The notes under the pieces are model-generated. The model ran no database searches. It had not been told where the DNA came from and saw only the letters and a list, made by a program, of their open reading frames with translations. A program made the translations under genes and the position numbers. 64,000 nt of DNA from Pseudomonas chlororaphis subsp. piscium (lineage in GTDB: Bacteria; Pseudomonadota; Gammaproteobacteria; Pseudomonadales; Pseudomonadaceae), in contig NZ_CP027707.1 of the NCBI RefSeq assembly GCF_003850345.1, positions 4,154,001 through 4,218,000 of the forward strand. Direction: 5' to 3'. Numbering within the stretch: the stretch's first letter is position 1; every line of letters begins with the position of its first letter. Below, piece by piece: positions 36,675-44,291 of this stretch.

Positions 36675-37835
36675 TCAGACAAGCGTCACTTCGTCTATAT
36701 CGAAGTAGCCGTTGTACCCTTTCATATAAACCACCGGTCTATGCCCGAACAGAACCATGGCTTCGGTACATGTTTCCAAAGAGGGATAATCGATCAAGAA
36801 TGACTTCACCTTCGTTCCGACCGGGCAGTTGAGGTTCCATGCCTCCACCTTTTCAAGCGCGCTTGAAGTCTGCCTATCTAAGGCGCGATGAACCTTCTGA
36901 ACAGTCGATAGACTCAGCTCGCAACGCTTATCCGGCGCATCGGCATCGGACGCCACCCGTTTGTTAGCAACTGGTGTCTGCCCACGGATGGTATGAACGA
37001 GGCGCGTGAGTACTTCTCCGTGCCCGAGCTCCTCGAACGAGATCTCTTGGCCGCTCCCAGCGGCAAGTTCAAGTAGATACTCCACACTTCCACACCAGCG
37101 CACGGGGCTGGCAATTTGCTTGGCAAGCCCATCGGCAATCCGTTTGTTCTCGTAGGGGCGTGCGGAGAAATTGGCAACCACTGGGATTGTCGGATTCACA
37201 AACTCGAATGCGTTCAGAAACGCTGCAAAAACATCTGCCGCTGGCTGCATTAATTCCGAATGGAAAGCACCACTGGTGTTGAGTCGCAGGTAACGCATCG
37301 GGGATTTCTGGAACAGTGCCTCGCTTGCCTCGACTTGCCCGACGGGACCAGAGATGACGAACTGTGAGGGCGTGTTGTAATTGGCGATACCAACGTCATT
37401 GAGTCCGCTGCGGGCAAGCGTGAGTTCAATCTCGTTCTTGTTGGCGTTCAAGATGGCAGCCATCGCTCCACCGGATATCTGGCCCATCAACTCACCTCTT
37501 TTTTTCACGAGCTGAAGTCCCGTCTCGAAATCAAAGCAGCCGGCCGCGAGCAGTGCATTGAACTCACCGAGACTGTGCCCCACCACAAAGTCCGCTGGCG
37601 TGGCGTCATCCTCGAGCCTGGCGTAATAGGTGAGTGCGTTAACCACGTACAGCGCAGGCTGTGTAAATTGCGTGTGACTCAGCCTTCCTCCTGGATCACC
37701 TAGACACAGCTCTTTAATCGAATAGCCCAACACACGGTCGGCCTGGGTACTCAGATCCTTGAATCGATCAAACAACCCTCCGCCCATCCCTTTCGCCTGC
37801 GAGCCCTGGCCCGGAAACATAAACGTTGTGATCAT
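36675..37835 (-). CDS. trans-acting malonyl-CoA acyltransferase with C-terminal extension
   Basis: A 386-aa protein. Residues 1-285 are a complete AT: FPGQGSQ at 7-13, the active Ser in GHSLGE (about 86-91), Arg in KRGELMG (about 112), and GAFHS (about 196-200), the malonyl-type motif. Because neither PKS in the cluster has a working AT, this enzyme presumably loads malonate on both ACPs. Residues about 290-386 form an extra region containing NCPVGTKVKS and FGHRPVVYMKGYNGYF, which is not part of FabD; I do not know its function. Published FK228-type clusters rely, as I recall, on FabD from primary metabolism, so an in-cluster AT is unusual. Confidence 0.87.
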   Translation of the reverse strand: MITTFMFPGQGSQAKGMGGGLFDRFKDLSTQADRVLGYSIKELCLGDPGGRLSHTQFTQPALYVVNALTYYARLEDDATPADFVVGHSLGEFNALLAAGCFDFETGLQLVKKRGELMGQISGGAMAAILNANKNEIELTLARSGLNDVGIANYNTPSQFVISGPVGQVEASEALFQKSPMRYLRLNTSGAFHSELMQPAADVFAAFLNAFEFVNPTIPVVANFSARPYENKRIADGLAKQIASPVRWCGSVEYLLELAAGSGQEISFEELGHGEVLTRLVHTIRGQTPVANKRVASDADAPDKRCELSLSTVQKVHRALDRQTSSALEKVEAWNLNCPVGTKVKSFLIDYPSLETCTEAMVLFGHRPVVYMKGYNGYFDIDEVTLV

Positions 37836-38013
37836 TACTCCTCCTTGACTGCATTAATCGGTCTCGCTCCGTATTGCTTCAAGCAATCGATGACAACGGA
37901 CCGGCGTTCCAGACACATCTCGTGTTGAACGAGCGGCTCTTGTGAGGCTGATACCTTGCATGATCCATTCAGCCCGGCGAATCAATGGCAATACCCTGTT
38001 GACCGGTTCGGGA

Positions 38014-38778
38014 CTAGAGCAACACAGACCGCAGTTCCTTGTTGATCAAGGCAAACATCTGTTCAGCGCTGCCATGCAGGAAAAAGTGATCGCCTGGAAG
38101 CATCTGATAATAAAAACTGTTCGTGGTATGGATGCCCCACGACGCCACCGCGTCGTTATCCATATCGGGATCGTTGTCACCTCCCAGCGCAACAATCCGA
38201 CAGGTAAGAGGTGGCTGTGGGGTCATACTGTAGGTTTCCACCGCCTCAAAGTCGGCACGCAGGATTGGCAGGATCAGCTCGACCACTTCAGGGTGTTTCA
38301 GTATTTCAGGTGGTGTGCCGTTCAAACGCATCACCTCATCGATGAACTCGTCATCGGGAAGCCCGTGTAGTAACGAGCGACTGGCTGGCAAATGCGGTGC
38401 ACCGTGGCCAGACACGATCAAACAAGCCGGCTCCGGCAGGCCACTGGTACGTAGGCGGCGCGCAACCTCAAAGGCTAGGCAGGCTCCCATGCTGTGACCG
38501 AACAGGACATAAGGCTTCTCAAGCAACGGCGCGATGGCCTCCGCCACCTGATTGGTGATCTCACCCAGGTCATGTAGCAATGCTTCATGCATGCGCTGCC
38601 CTCGCCCAGGCAGGTGCAAGGGAAGCACCTCGATATCCGATGCCAATCGTGCAGGCCAGTCGCGAAAGATAGCTGCGCTGCCCCCTGCGTAAGGCAGGCA
38701 GAACAATCTCACTCTAGCGTTGCCAGGCGATGTGCCAGGTACGACCCAGTGGTTAGAGCCAAGCGGTCCGATGGTCAT
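38014..38778 (-). CDS. type II thioesterase (DepJ-like editing enzyme)
   Basis: About 254 aa from the ATG at 38778 (an upstream start at 38799 adds seven residues). Alpha/beta hydrolase with LFCLPYAGG near the start, nucleophile Ser in FGHSMGA (about 98), Asp in GGDNDPDMD (about 192) and His in GDHFFLHG (about 222). Stand-alone thioesterases of this kind remove wrong or stalled acyl groups from carrier domains of NRPS/PKS lines. It is separated by about 180 bases from the AT gene downstream and about 280 bases from the esterase gene upstream; these gaps may hold an internal promoter, and I see no other gene in them. Confidence 0.88.
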   Translation of the reverse strand: MTIGPLGSNHWVVPGTSPGNARVRLFCLPYAGGSAAIFRDWPARLASDIEVLPLHLPGRGQRMHEALLHDLGEITNQVAEAIAPLLEKPYVLFGHSMGACLAFEVARRLRTSGLPEPACLIVSGHGAPHLPASRSLLHGLPDDEFIDEVMRLNGTPPEILKHPEVVELILPILRADFEAVETYSMTPQPPLTCRIVALGGDNDPDMDNDAVASWGIHTTNSFYYQMLPGDHFFLHGSAEQMFALINKELRSVLL

Positions 38779-39062
38779 TGCGTGTGACCTCGGCAGCACG
38801 ATGCAATCGCAGCGATTACACGAATCGTGTTTCGAGTCTGTTGTCCATCTGCCGCCACACTAGGCGTTGTGACCAGCAACAGCGCGTGATAGGTAGATTG
38901 CATCATCGTCATCATTGCTTACCCTTGAACAATAAAGGTTGTGATACACCGCACAACAGGTCGAGAGGTCTACGACCTGTCCAACCTCGTCCCTCTGTGA
39001 CTCATGAAGCAATTGAGGTCGATGCCGCAGCGTTGCTTCAATGACTGCGTCACCACACAACC

Positions 39063-39980
39063 TCACACCGTCACGCTCCGGATGAATTCAACTGCCTCCT
39101 TGACTGCCGCCTTCGCCTCCGGCAAGAAAGGGGTCATCGTCGGCCAGGCATGCGGGAGACGGGGCCAGACTTTGAAATTCACCGTAACCTGAGCCAGACG
39201 GGCTTTTTCGGCAACCCGCACCGCGTCATCCAGCAGCACCTCGGTGTCACTGGCTTGAATGAACAAGGGCGGCAAACCAGAAAACTGTGCATAGAGTGGC
39301 GAAGCAATGGGATGGTCCGCAGGCGTATCGTTCAGGTAATGCCGGGAAAACCTTGCTACGGCTGCGCCTGTCAGCATCACGTCGCTCTGGTTGTTCGTCG
39401 CCAATGAGGCTCCCGTTGCAGCCAGGTCTGTCCATGGCGAAAACAGCACCGCACCTGCTGGCATCGGTTCATCCGAATCACGCAATGACAACAGCATTGC
39501 CAGGGCCAGGCCCCCACCCGCGGAGTCACCACAAATGACCATGCGCGCAGGGCAGACACCTTCGGCAAGTAGCTGCCGGTAGGCGGCCAGGGCATCGTCG
39601 ACTGCGGCGGGGAATGGATGCTCCGGAGCTAGCCGGTAAGCCAACGAAAAGGTACGCGCCTCACCACCGCTAGCCAATGCGTACGCAATCCGACGATGGG
39701 TCTTCGGAGAGCAAAAGCAGTAACCACCACCATGCAGGTACATGACGACACGGTGGAGCCTGTCACGTTGAGCCGGGTCCTGCGGCTCGACCCACTCGCC
39801 GCGCAACGGTTGGCATGCCTCAGTGTTCTCGCGTATGCGCCAGCCCTTCGGGGGGTGTGCAACGCGAGCCCCTTTGTCGCTGTGGGTACGCATGTCCTGA
39901 ACCGACAATCCGGGCTTGGCAATCAAGGGTTTTGCCTTCAGCCGTAATAGCCAGGAGATACTCCAGTTTTGCCAACTCAC
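39063..39980 (-). CDS. alpha/beta hydrolase of the HSL esterase family (DepI-like)
   Basis: A 305-aa cytosolic esterase/lipase. The oxyanion-hole motif YLHGGGYCF is at about residues 79-87, the nucleophile Ser in CGDSAGGG (about 150), Asp in SDTEVLLDDA (about 246) and His in LPHAWP (about 278). It is the counterpart of the esterase/lipase gene in the FK228 cluster, whose role is not settled. Positions between the oxidoreductase and the thioesterase genes match that cluster's order. Possible roles are removal of an S-acyl or ester group from a pathway intermediate; this is inference. Confidence 0.85.
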   Translation of the reverse strand: MSWQNWSISWLLRLKAKPLIAKPGLSVQDMRTHSDKGARVAHPPKGWRIRENTEACQPLRGEWVEPQDPAQRDRLHRVVMYLHGGGYCFCSPKTHRRIAYALASGGEARTFSLAYRLAPEHPFPAAVDDALAAYRQLLAEGVCPARMVICGDSAGGGLALAMLLSLRDSDEPMPAGAVLFSPWTDLAATGASLATNNQSDVMLTGAAVARFSRHYLNDTPADHPIASPLYAQFSGLPPLFIQASDTEVLLDDAVRVAEKARLAQVTVNFKVWPRLPHAWPTMTPFLPEAKAAVKEAVEFIRSVTV

Positions 39981-40038
39981 GACGACGCTCCTTATGCCGC
40001 TACTTTAAACAGGGGTACTGAGCCGTTAACACACTGCG

Positions 40039-40944
40039 TCAACGTTGTGCTGACGCCCGGTGCGCGGCAAGTCCTGCCTGGGCACCTGAACCCACGGCCA
40101 GGGGGACGGTTCCGCCCAAGCGAACCATGTCACCGCAGGCAAACACTCCAGGGACCGAAGTTTCCATGGTTTCGCTGGTGCAAATGTAGGGGCCCATTGG
40201 CCCCTCTTCGAAGGCGCAGCCCAGTTGTACGGCAAGCGGGCTCGCCATACGGATGTGACTGGCACAGAACAAACCGTCCAAGACAATTTTTCGCCCATCA
40301 CCCAACTCGACAGTCGCTGTATCAACAATGCGTAACACCCGTTGCGACTCAATCAACACCCCATGTTCTGCCAAGGCCTCACGTTGAGCCTCATCGGGTT
40401 CGAACCTGCCGTCGGTCAGGAGGATTACTGTCCCCCAGTCAAGCAGCATCAATGCGTATTGATAGGCGACTTCGTCGACCGCGAGCACGCCGATGTAGCC
40501 CTGATTCAATTCGTAGCCATGGCAATAAGGGCAATGGAATACGCTACGACCCCAGCGCTGGGCCAATCCGTCCACAGGCGGCAAGTCATCCTCCACACCT
40601 GTGGCTAACACCACGTTCGGAGCAAAAAAACGTTGCCCCGACTGACCGCGAACGACAAATCCGGACTCGGTGCGCTCCGCGTTTGTGGCCTCCTCCTCCA
40701 ACCACTGCACATTCGGATAAGCGATGATTTGCGCCCGCCCCTCCTGCGCAATGACATCGGGTGAGCGCCCCTCCTGCCCAGGCAAACCGTGTAGCGTCCG
40801 GGAAAAACGGTTGCGGCGCACGCCGGCGTCCATCACCAGTACACGCCGGCGAGCCCTGGCCAGTTGCATTGCCGCCGACTGCCCGGCGTAGCTGCCACCG
40901 ATCACAATGAAATCGAAATCCACTAAAGAAAGTTCAGTACTCAT
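40039..40944 (-). CDS. FAD-dependent dithiol oxidase, thioredoxin-reductase fold (DepH-like)
   Basis: A 301-aa protein. The FAD-binding motif IVIGGSYAGQSAA is at about residues 13-25, and the redox-active CPYC motif (HCPYCHGYE, about 135) lies in the central part as in TrxB, GliT, HlmI and DepH. Enzymes of this kind form the disulfide of dithiol natural products, here the bridge between the Cys residue and the mercapto-heptenoyl side chain. It is the best single marker, together with the PKS pair, that the product carries an intramolecular disulfide. The usual NADPH motif is poorly conserved, consistent with an oxidase using oxygen. Confidence 0.9.
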   Translation of the reverse strand: MSTELSLVDFDFIVIGGSYAGQSAAMQLARARRRVLVMDAGVRRNRFSRTLHGLPGQEGRSPDVIAQEGRAQIIAYPNVQWLEEEATNAERTESGFVVRGQSGQRFFAPNVVLATGVEDDLPPVDGLAQRWGRSVFHCPYCHGYELNQGYIGVLAVDEVAYQYALMLLDWGTVILLTDGRFEPDEAQREALAEHGVLIESQRVLRIVDTATVELGDGRKIVLDGLFCASHIRMASPLAVQLGCAFEEGPMGPYICTSETMETSVPGVFACGDMVRLGGTVPLAVGSGAQAGLAAHRASAQR

Positions 40945-41025
40945 GGGGCAATACGTCCTGTGTTGTTAGGAGACTCACAGCTGAAATCGTAAACTCCAGC
41001 GGATAAGGGCCAGAAAATGCGTCCC

Positions 41026-41931
41026 TCAGCGATTTAGCTGATGCAGCCACCCCTCAATCCTGTGAGCCAATACTTCAGTTGCGGGGTCGGCCATTATCGA
41101 AAGATGGTCGCTCTCGATCGTGTCTACATGGAGCTGCTGGCAGAGTTCGCCCCAACCATAGTCGGGGGCGGTTTTATCCCTGGTGCCCGGCCGAGTCTCG
41201 GTAGCTCGAAGCAGCATCATTGGGAACCTGGCTTGCTCGGCAGGCGCATAGAGATGCTCGACTTCCGCCAGCAGCCCCTCGTCAGAGACATCGCATCGGG
41301 AAAGCAATCGATAGGGGGAGACGGTATCTAGCAGAATCACTACGGCCTCATGGCCACGCGCCTGTAAACGTAGCCCCATCTCGAAAGCCACCCATCCGCC
41401 AAAGGAGTGCCCGATGATCACTGTGGGGTTATCGTTCGCTGGAAGGTCTGCAAGGTGCTGCTCGGCAAACGCCTCGACCGTTGCAACCGACGGCTGTGAG
41501 CCATCGAACCTTGGCGCCTCAAGACCGTGCAAACGCCAATCCACCAGGTGCGCGGCCAACCGAGAAGCATTGAGGGCGCTTCCAGGATTGCCCGGGATAA
41601 ATAAGATTCTGGGGTGAAGGACGTCCACAACACCGGCCTGGCTTTCTCCCAAAGCCTTCGCCAGTGAGCCGAGGCAGTCATCCTGCAAGAACTGCGTAAT
41701 GGGCAGTTGCACCCCCGTCTCAAGGGCAATGCGTTGAATGAAGTGCACGGCGAGCAACGAATGCCCTCCCAGATCAATGAAGTTGTCATCAAGGGTGGCG
41801 TGCTCACCGAAAAGATCACGCGCAAGAGAAAGCACGAGGTGTTCTTCCCGATTTTGAGGCGAGCGCATAGGCCTGGGCTTTCCGTGCTGCAAGGGTGCGC
41901 GGGCGTGAATGTCCTGAATATTGGCTTTCAT
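41026..41931 (-). CDS. stand-alone carrier protein-thioesterase didomain
   Basis: About 301 aa from the ATG at 41931, which overlaps the kinase stop by ATGA with GGGAG upstream; a start at 41949 is less likely. Residues about 25-95 form a carrier domain with the phosphopantetheine Ser in DLGGHSLLAVHF. Residues about 105-300 form a thioesterase with GHSFGG, Asp in LLDTVSP and His in ESDHLSIM. It has no adenylation or condensation domain. I do not recall such a gene in the FK228 cluster. It may be the end piece of a lost synthetase, or a dedicated unloading partner acting in trans. Confidence 0.85.
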   Translation of the reverse strand: MKANIQDIHARAPLQHGKPRPMRSPQNREEHLVLSLARDLFGEHATLDDNFIDLGGHSLLAVHFIQRIALETGVQLPITQFLQDDCLGSLAKALGESQAGVVDVLHPRILFIPGNPGSALNASRLAAHLVDWRLHGLEAPRFDGSQPSVATVEAFAEQHLADLPANDNPTVIIGHSFGGWVAFEMGLRLQARGHEAVVILLDTVSPYRLLSRCDVSDEGLLAEVEHLYAPAEQARFPMMLLRATETRPGTRDKTAPDYGWGELCQQLHVDTIESDHLSIMADPATEVLAHRIEGWLHQLNR

Positions 41932-42896
41932 AGTCGTCCGCTCCCACAAGTGTTCAATGCATGAGCCAAGAGCGATCGTACGATGAGCTGGCCACGGGGA
42001 ACGGGTGGGCCACCGTCTTTATGACGCAACACCAGTTGCTGGGTGATAACAGCCAGCCGCAGTAATCCGTAGACATACCAATACGAGGCATTGGGTACCT
42101 CGCGACCGCTGGCCGCAGCATACAGCTCTACCAGTTCCTGACGGGTCGGTGCCCCCAAAGCACAACTTGGCCCCGGCGCATCGAGACGCAGCAACGAAGA
42201 GTCGCCGCGTTCAATCCAATAGGCCAAAGCGATCCCTAGATCGGCAAGAGGATGGCCAATGGTGGCCAACTCCCAGTCAACGACCCCGACCACCCGTGCA
42301 GGGTCGCCGGGATCGACCAGAATGTTGTCCAGCTTAAAATCATTGTGCACAAAAGCTGAAGCGACCTGGTCCGGCAGGTTATCCGTCAACCACCGCACCA
42401 CCGCATTGAAGTCATCGTGAGCACCTGCGGCCTCTTCTTCGCACCAGCGCCGCTCCCAATCGCCAATGCTGCGACGCAGATACTCCGGAGGCCTATCAAC
42501 AGGAGCAATCTCAATGGCATGCAATGACGCCAGCGCAGAAATAAACCCAACGCAGAGACGACGAACAGTGTCAGGCGTAAGCGAAACGCAGGTCGTCGGC
42601 AAAATCCCTGGGAGCCGCTCCATCACCAGTAATGACAGACCTTCATCGGAGACGTCCATCACAGCAAGCGGCTTTGGCGCTAGACGATAGTGTTCAGCAA
42701 TCCGCTCCAATACTGCGAAACGACGGTGTGCTTCCCGCCCACTGCCAGACGGCAAAACATAAGTGATGAGGTCGCGATCGTTCGCCTGCACCAAGTATGT
42801 CTCACTGGATCGACCTGCTCCGATGCGAGTCGCCAGAGCGGCTGCGCCGGGGTTACCCAGGGCGATCATCGTTCTGTGCGCGACCCGGAGGCTCAT
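41928..42896 (-). CDS. aminoglycoside phosphotransferase-like kinase (DepG-like)
   Basis: A 322-aa soluble protein of the APH/choline-kinase fold. The catalytic loop reads FVHNDFKLDNILVD at about residues 185-198 (Asp base and Asn metal ligand), followed by the metal Asp in VVDWELATIG (about 208). ACAD10-like kinases of this group often pair with acyl-CoA dehydrogenases, and this gene overlaps one by four bases. Such kinase/dehydrogenase pairs phosphorylate a hydroxy-acyl group and eliminate phosphate; if so, the pair may help shape the starter or the alkene. That reading is inference. The same pair occurs in the FK228 cluster. Confidence 0.87.
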   Translation of the reverse strand: MSLRVAHRTMIALGNPGAAALATRIGAGRSSETYLVQANDRDLITYVLPSGSGREAHRRFAVLERIAEHYRLAPKPLAVMDVSDEGLSLLVMERLPGILPTTCVSLTPDTVRRLCVGFISALASLHAIEIAPVDRPPEYLRRSIGDWERRWCEEEAAGAHDDFNAVVRWLTDNLPDQVASAFVHNDFKLDNILVDPGDPARVVGVVDWELATIGHPLADLGIALAYWIERGDSSLLRLDAPGPSCALGAPTRQELVELYAAASGREVPNASYWYVYGLLRLAVITQQLVLRHKDGGPPVPRGQLIVRSLLAHALNTCGSGRL

Positions 42897-44068
42897 CGAG
42901 GCTCACCACGAAACACGGCCAGCGCATGCCGCGCGACCAACGCCTTGTGTACTTCATCAGGCCCGTCATAAATGCGTCCTGCGCGCTCATGGCGCCAGAG
43001 GACGTTTACGATCGTGTCACCGCTGACACCTAGTGCACCTTGGATCTGCAGGGCGTGATCAAGGACGTTCTGGGTCACTCCGGCGACAAAAAATTTCGCT
43101 ATTGATATGTCAACTTGGGCTCGCTCATGGCGCTTCTGCAAGCGCGACGCGGCCTGAGCGACAAGGAGCCGGGCCGCGTCGATCGAAGCACGGCTTTCAG
43201 CAATCCAGTTCTGCACCGTCTGGCGCGACGACAAAAACTCCCCCGGTGCGAGTTCGCGGCGGCTGGCCCGTCGACACATAATTGCGAACGCGCGCTCGCA
43301 AACACCGATCCAGCGCGCGCAATGATGTAGCCGCCCCGTGGCAAGGCGGGCCTGCAGGACGACGAATCCAGCCCCAAGCTCGCCCAACAACGCGTCCGTC
43401 TCCACTCGACAGTCGTCCAGCTCGATTTCACCATGGCTGGCCCAGCCACACCCCTCATCGCCCATCACGCGAATATTGCGAACATGCCGATACCCGGGTG
43501 CATCAGTCGGTACGATAAAGGTGCTAGTTCGCGCGTGCAGCGGCGCAGTCTCATCGGTAACGGCGAGCACGATCGCAAATGCCGCACGGTCTGCACCCGA
43601 GGCGAACCACTTGCGGCCAGTGAGGTGCCATGCACCCTCCTTGAAAACAGCCTTGGTCGCCAGAGCAGAAGGGTTCGAGCCGGCCCTGTCCGGCTCAGTC
43701 GCCGCAAAGCAACTGCGGACCTTGCCCTGCAGTAAAGGATCAAGCCAGCGTCTTTTCTGCTCAGACGTGGCGTACTCGAGAAGGATGTCGATATTACCGG
43801 CATCAGGTGCCTGATAGTTAACCGCATAGTGACCCAGTGGCGACCTGCCAAGCACTTCCCCGACTTCGACCAGTTCGAGCAGGTCGAGCCCCGAGCCGCC
43901 ATTGACTCGAGAGAGCTGGGGAAGCCAAAGCCCCCTCGCCCGGTTTGCCCCACGGATGTCACTCATCAACTGCTCGACCGTAGCAAAATCACCACTCGCC
44001 AGTGCCGCCTCCGGCGCAGCCAGCGCCGCCTCAACCGCTAGAAATGCCGCGACTCGGTCATTCATCAT
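42893..44068 (-). CDS. acyl-CoA dehydrogenase, FadE2-like (DepF-like)
   Basis: About 391 aa from the ATG at 44068 (an upstream start at 44086 is possible). Flavoprotein with CFAATEPDRAGSNPSAL at about 125-141, the FAD/substrate segment GRKWFASGADRAAFA (about 157-171) and the C-terminal QIQGALGVSGDT motif (about 343). The family oxidises acyl thioesters at alpha and beta carbons. In FK228-type pathways the homologue is assigned to the starter or to alkene formation without firm proof. It overlaps the docking-domain ORF upstream and the kinase downstream, so it is made from the PKS message. Confidence 0.88.
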   Translation of the reverse strand: MMNDRVAAFLAVEAALAAPEAALASGDFATVEQLMSDIRGANRARGLWLPQLSRVNGGSGLDLLELVEVGEVLGRSPLGHYAVNYQAPDAGNIDILLEYATSEQKRRWLDPLLQGKVRSCFAATEPDRAGSNPSALATKAVFKEGAWHLTGRKWFASGADRAAFAIVLAVTDETAPLHARTSTFIVPTDAPGYRHVRNIRVMGDEGCGWASHGEIELDDCRVETDALLGELGAGFVVLQARLATGRLHHCARWIGVCERAFAIMCRRASRRELAPGEFLSSRQTVQNWIAESRASIDAARLLVAQAASRLQKRHERAQVDISIAKFFVAGVTQNVLDHALQIQGALGVSGDTIVNVLWRHERAGRIYDGPDEVHKALVARHALAVFRGEPR

Positions 44069-44291
44069 CCACCCCCGGCATGTCAAGCTGAGCCATGAGC
44101 GCGCTCATCTGGTCCCTTCCACCCGCCACCAGCTCCCGAAACCCCTGCATGTGCAACAGTGCTTGTTTCGATTGCCGCAGGCGCTCAAGCAAATCATGGC
44201 CCAGACTACCTGCAGGCCCCTCCACCTCAAGCCCGTCACCACAACGACACCGGGTAACGTCCGAATCCGCCAAGTGTTGTGCGATAGTCAT
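44058..44291 (-). CDS. orphan TubC-type docking-domain protein (N-terminal NRPS remnant)
   Basis: A 77-aa protein that starts on the stop of the second PKS (ATGA overlap 44288-44291). Residues 1-50 resemble the docking domain at the head of the giant NRPS: both have CRCGDGLEV / CRNGDMLQV, then a Gly-rich turn and LLERLRQSKQALL / LVERLRQAKETLL. In the NRPS this leads straight into a condensation domain; here the protein ends after about 27 further residues. It occupies the exact place where a PKS-to-NRPS handover would be encoded. It is either a relic of a deleted NRPS gene or a small docking partner kept on its own. Confidence 0.72.
   Translation of the reverse strand: MTIAQHLADSDVTRCRCGDGLEVEGPAGSLGHDLLERLRQSKQALLHMQGFRELVAGGRDQMSALMAQLDMPGVDDE

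Noticed and set aside
38860-39066. 68-aa frame between the esterase and type II thioesterase genes
   Set aside because: No homology recognised and no clear ribosome-binding site; treated as intergenic.
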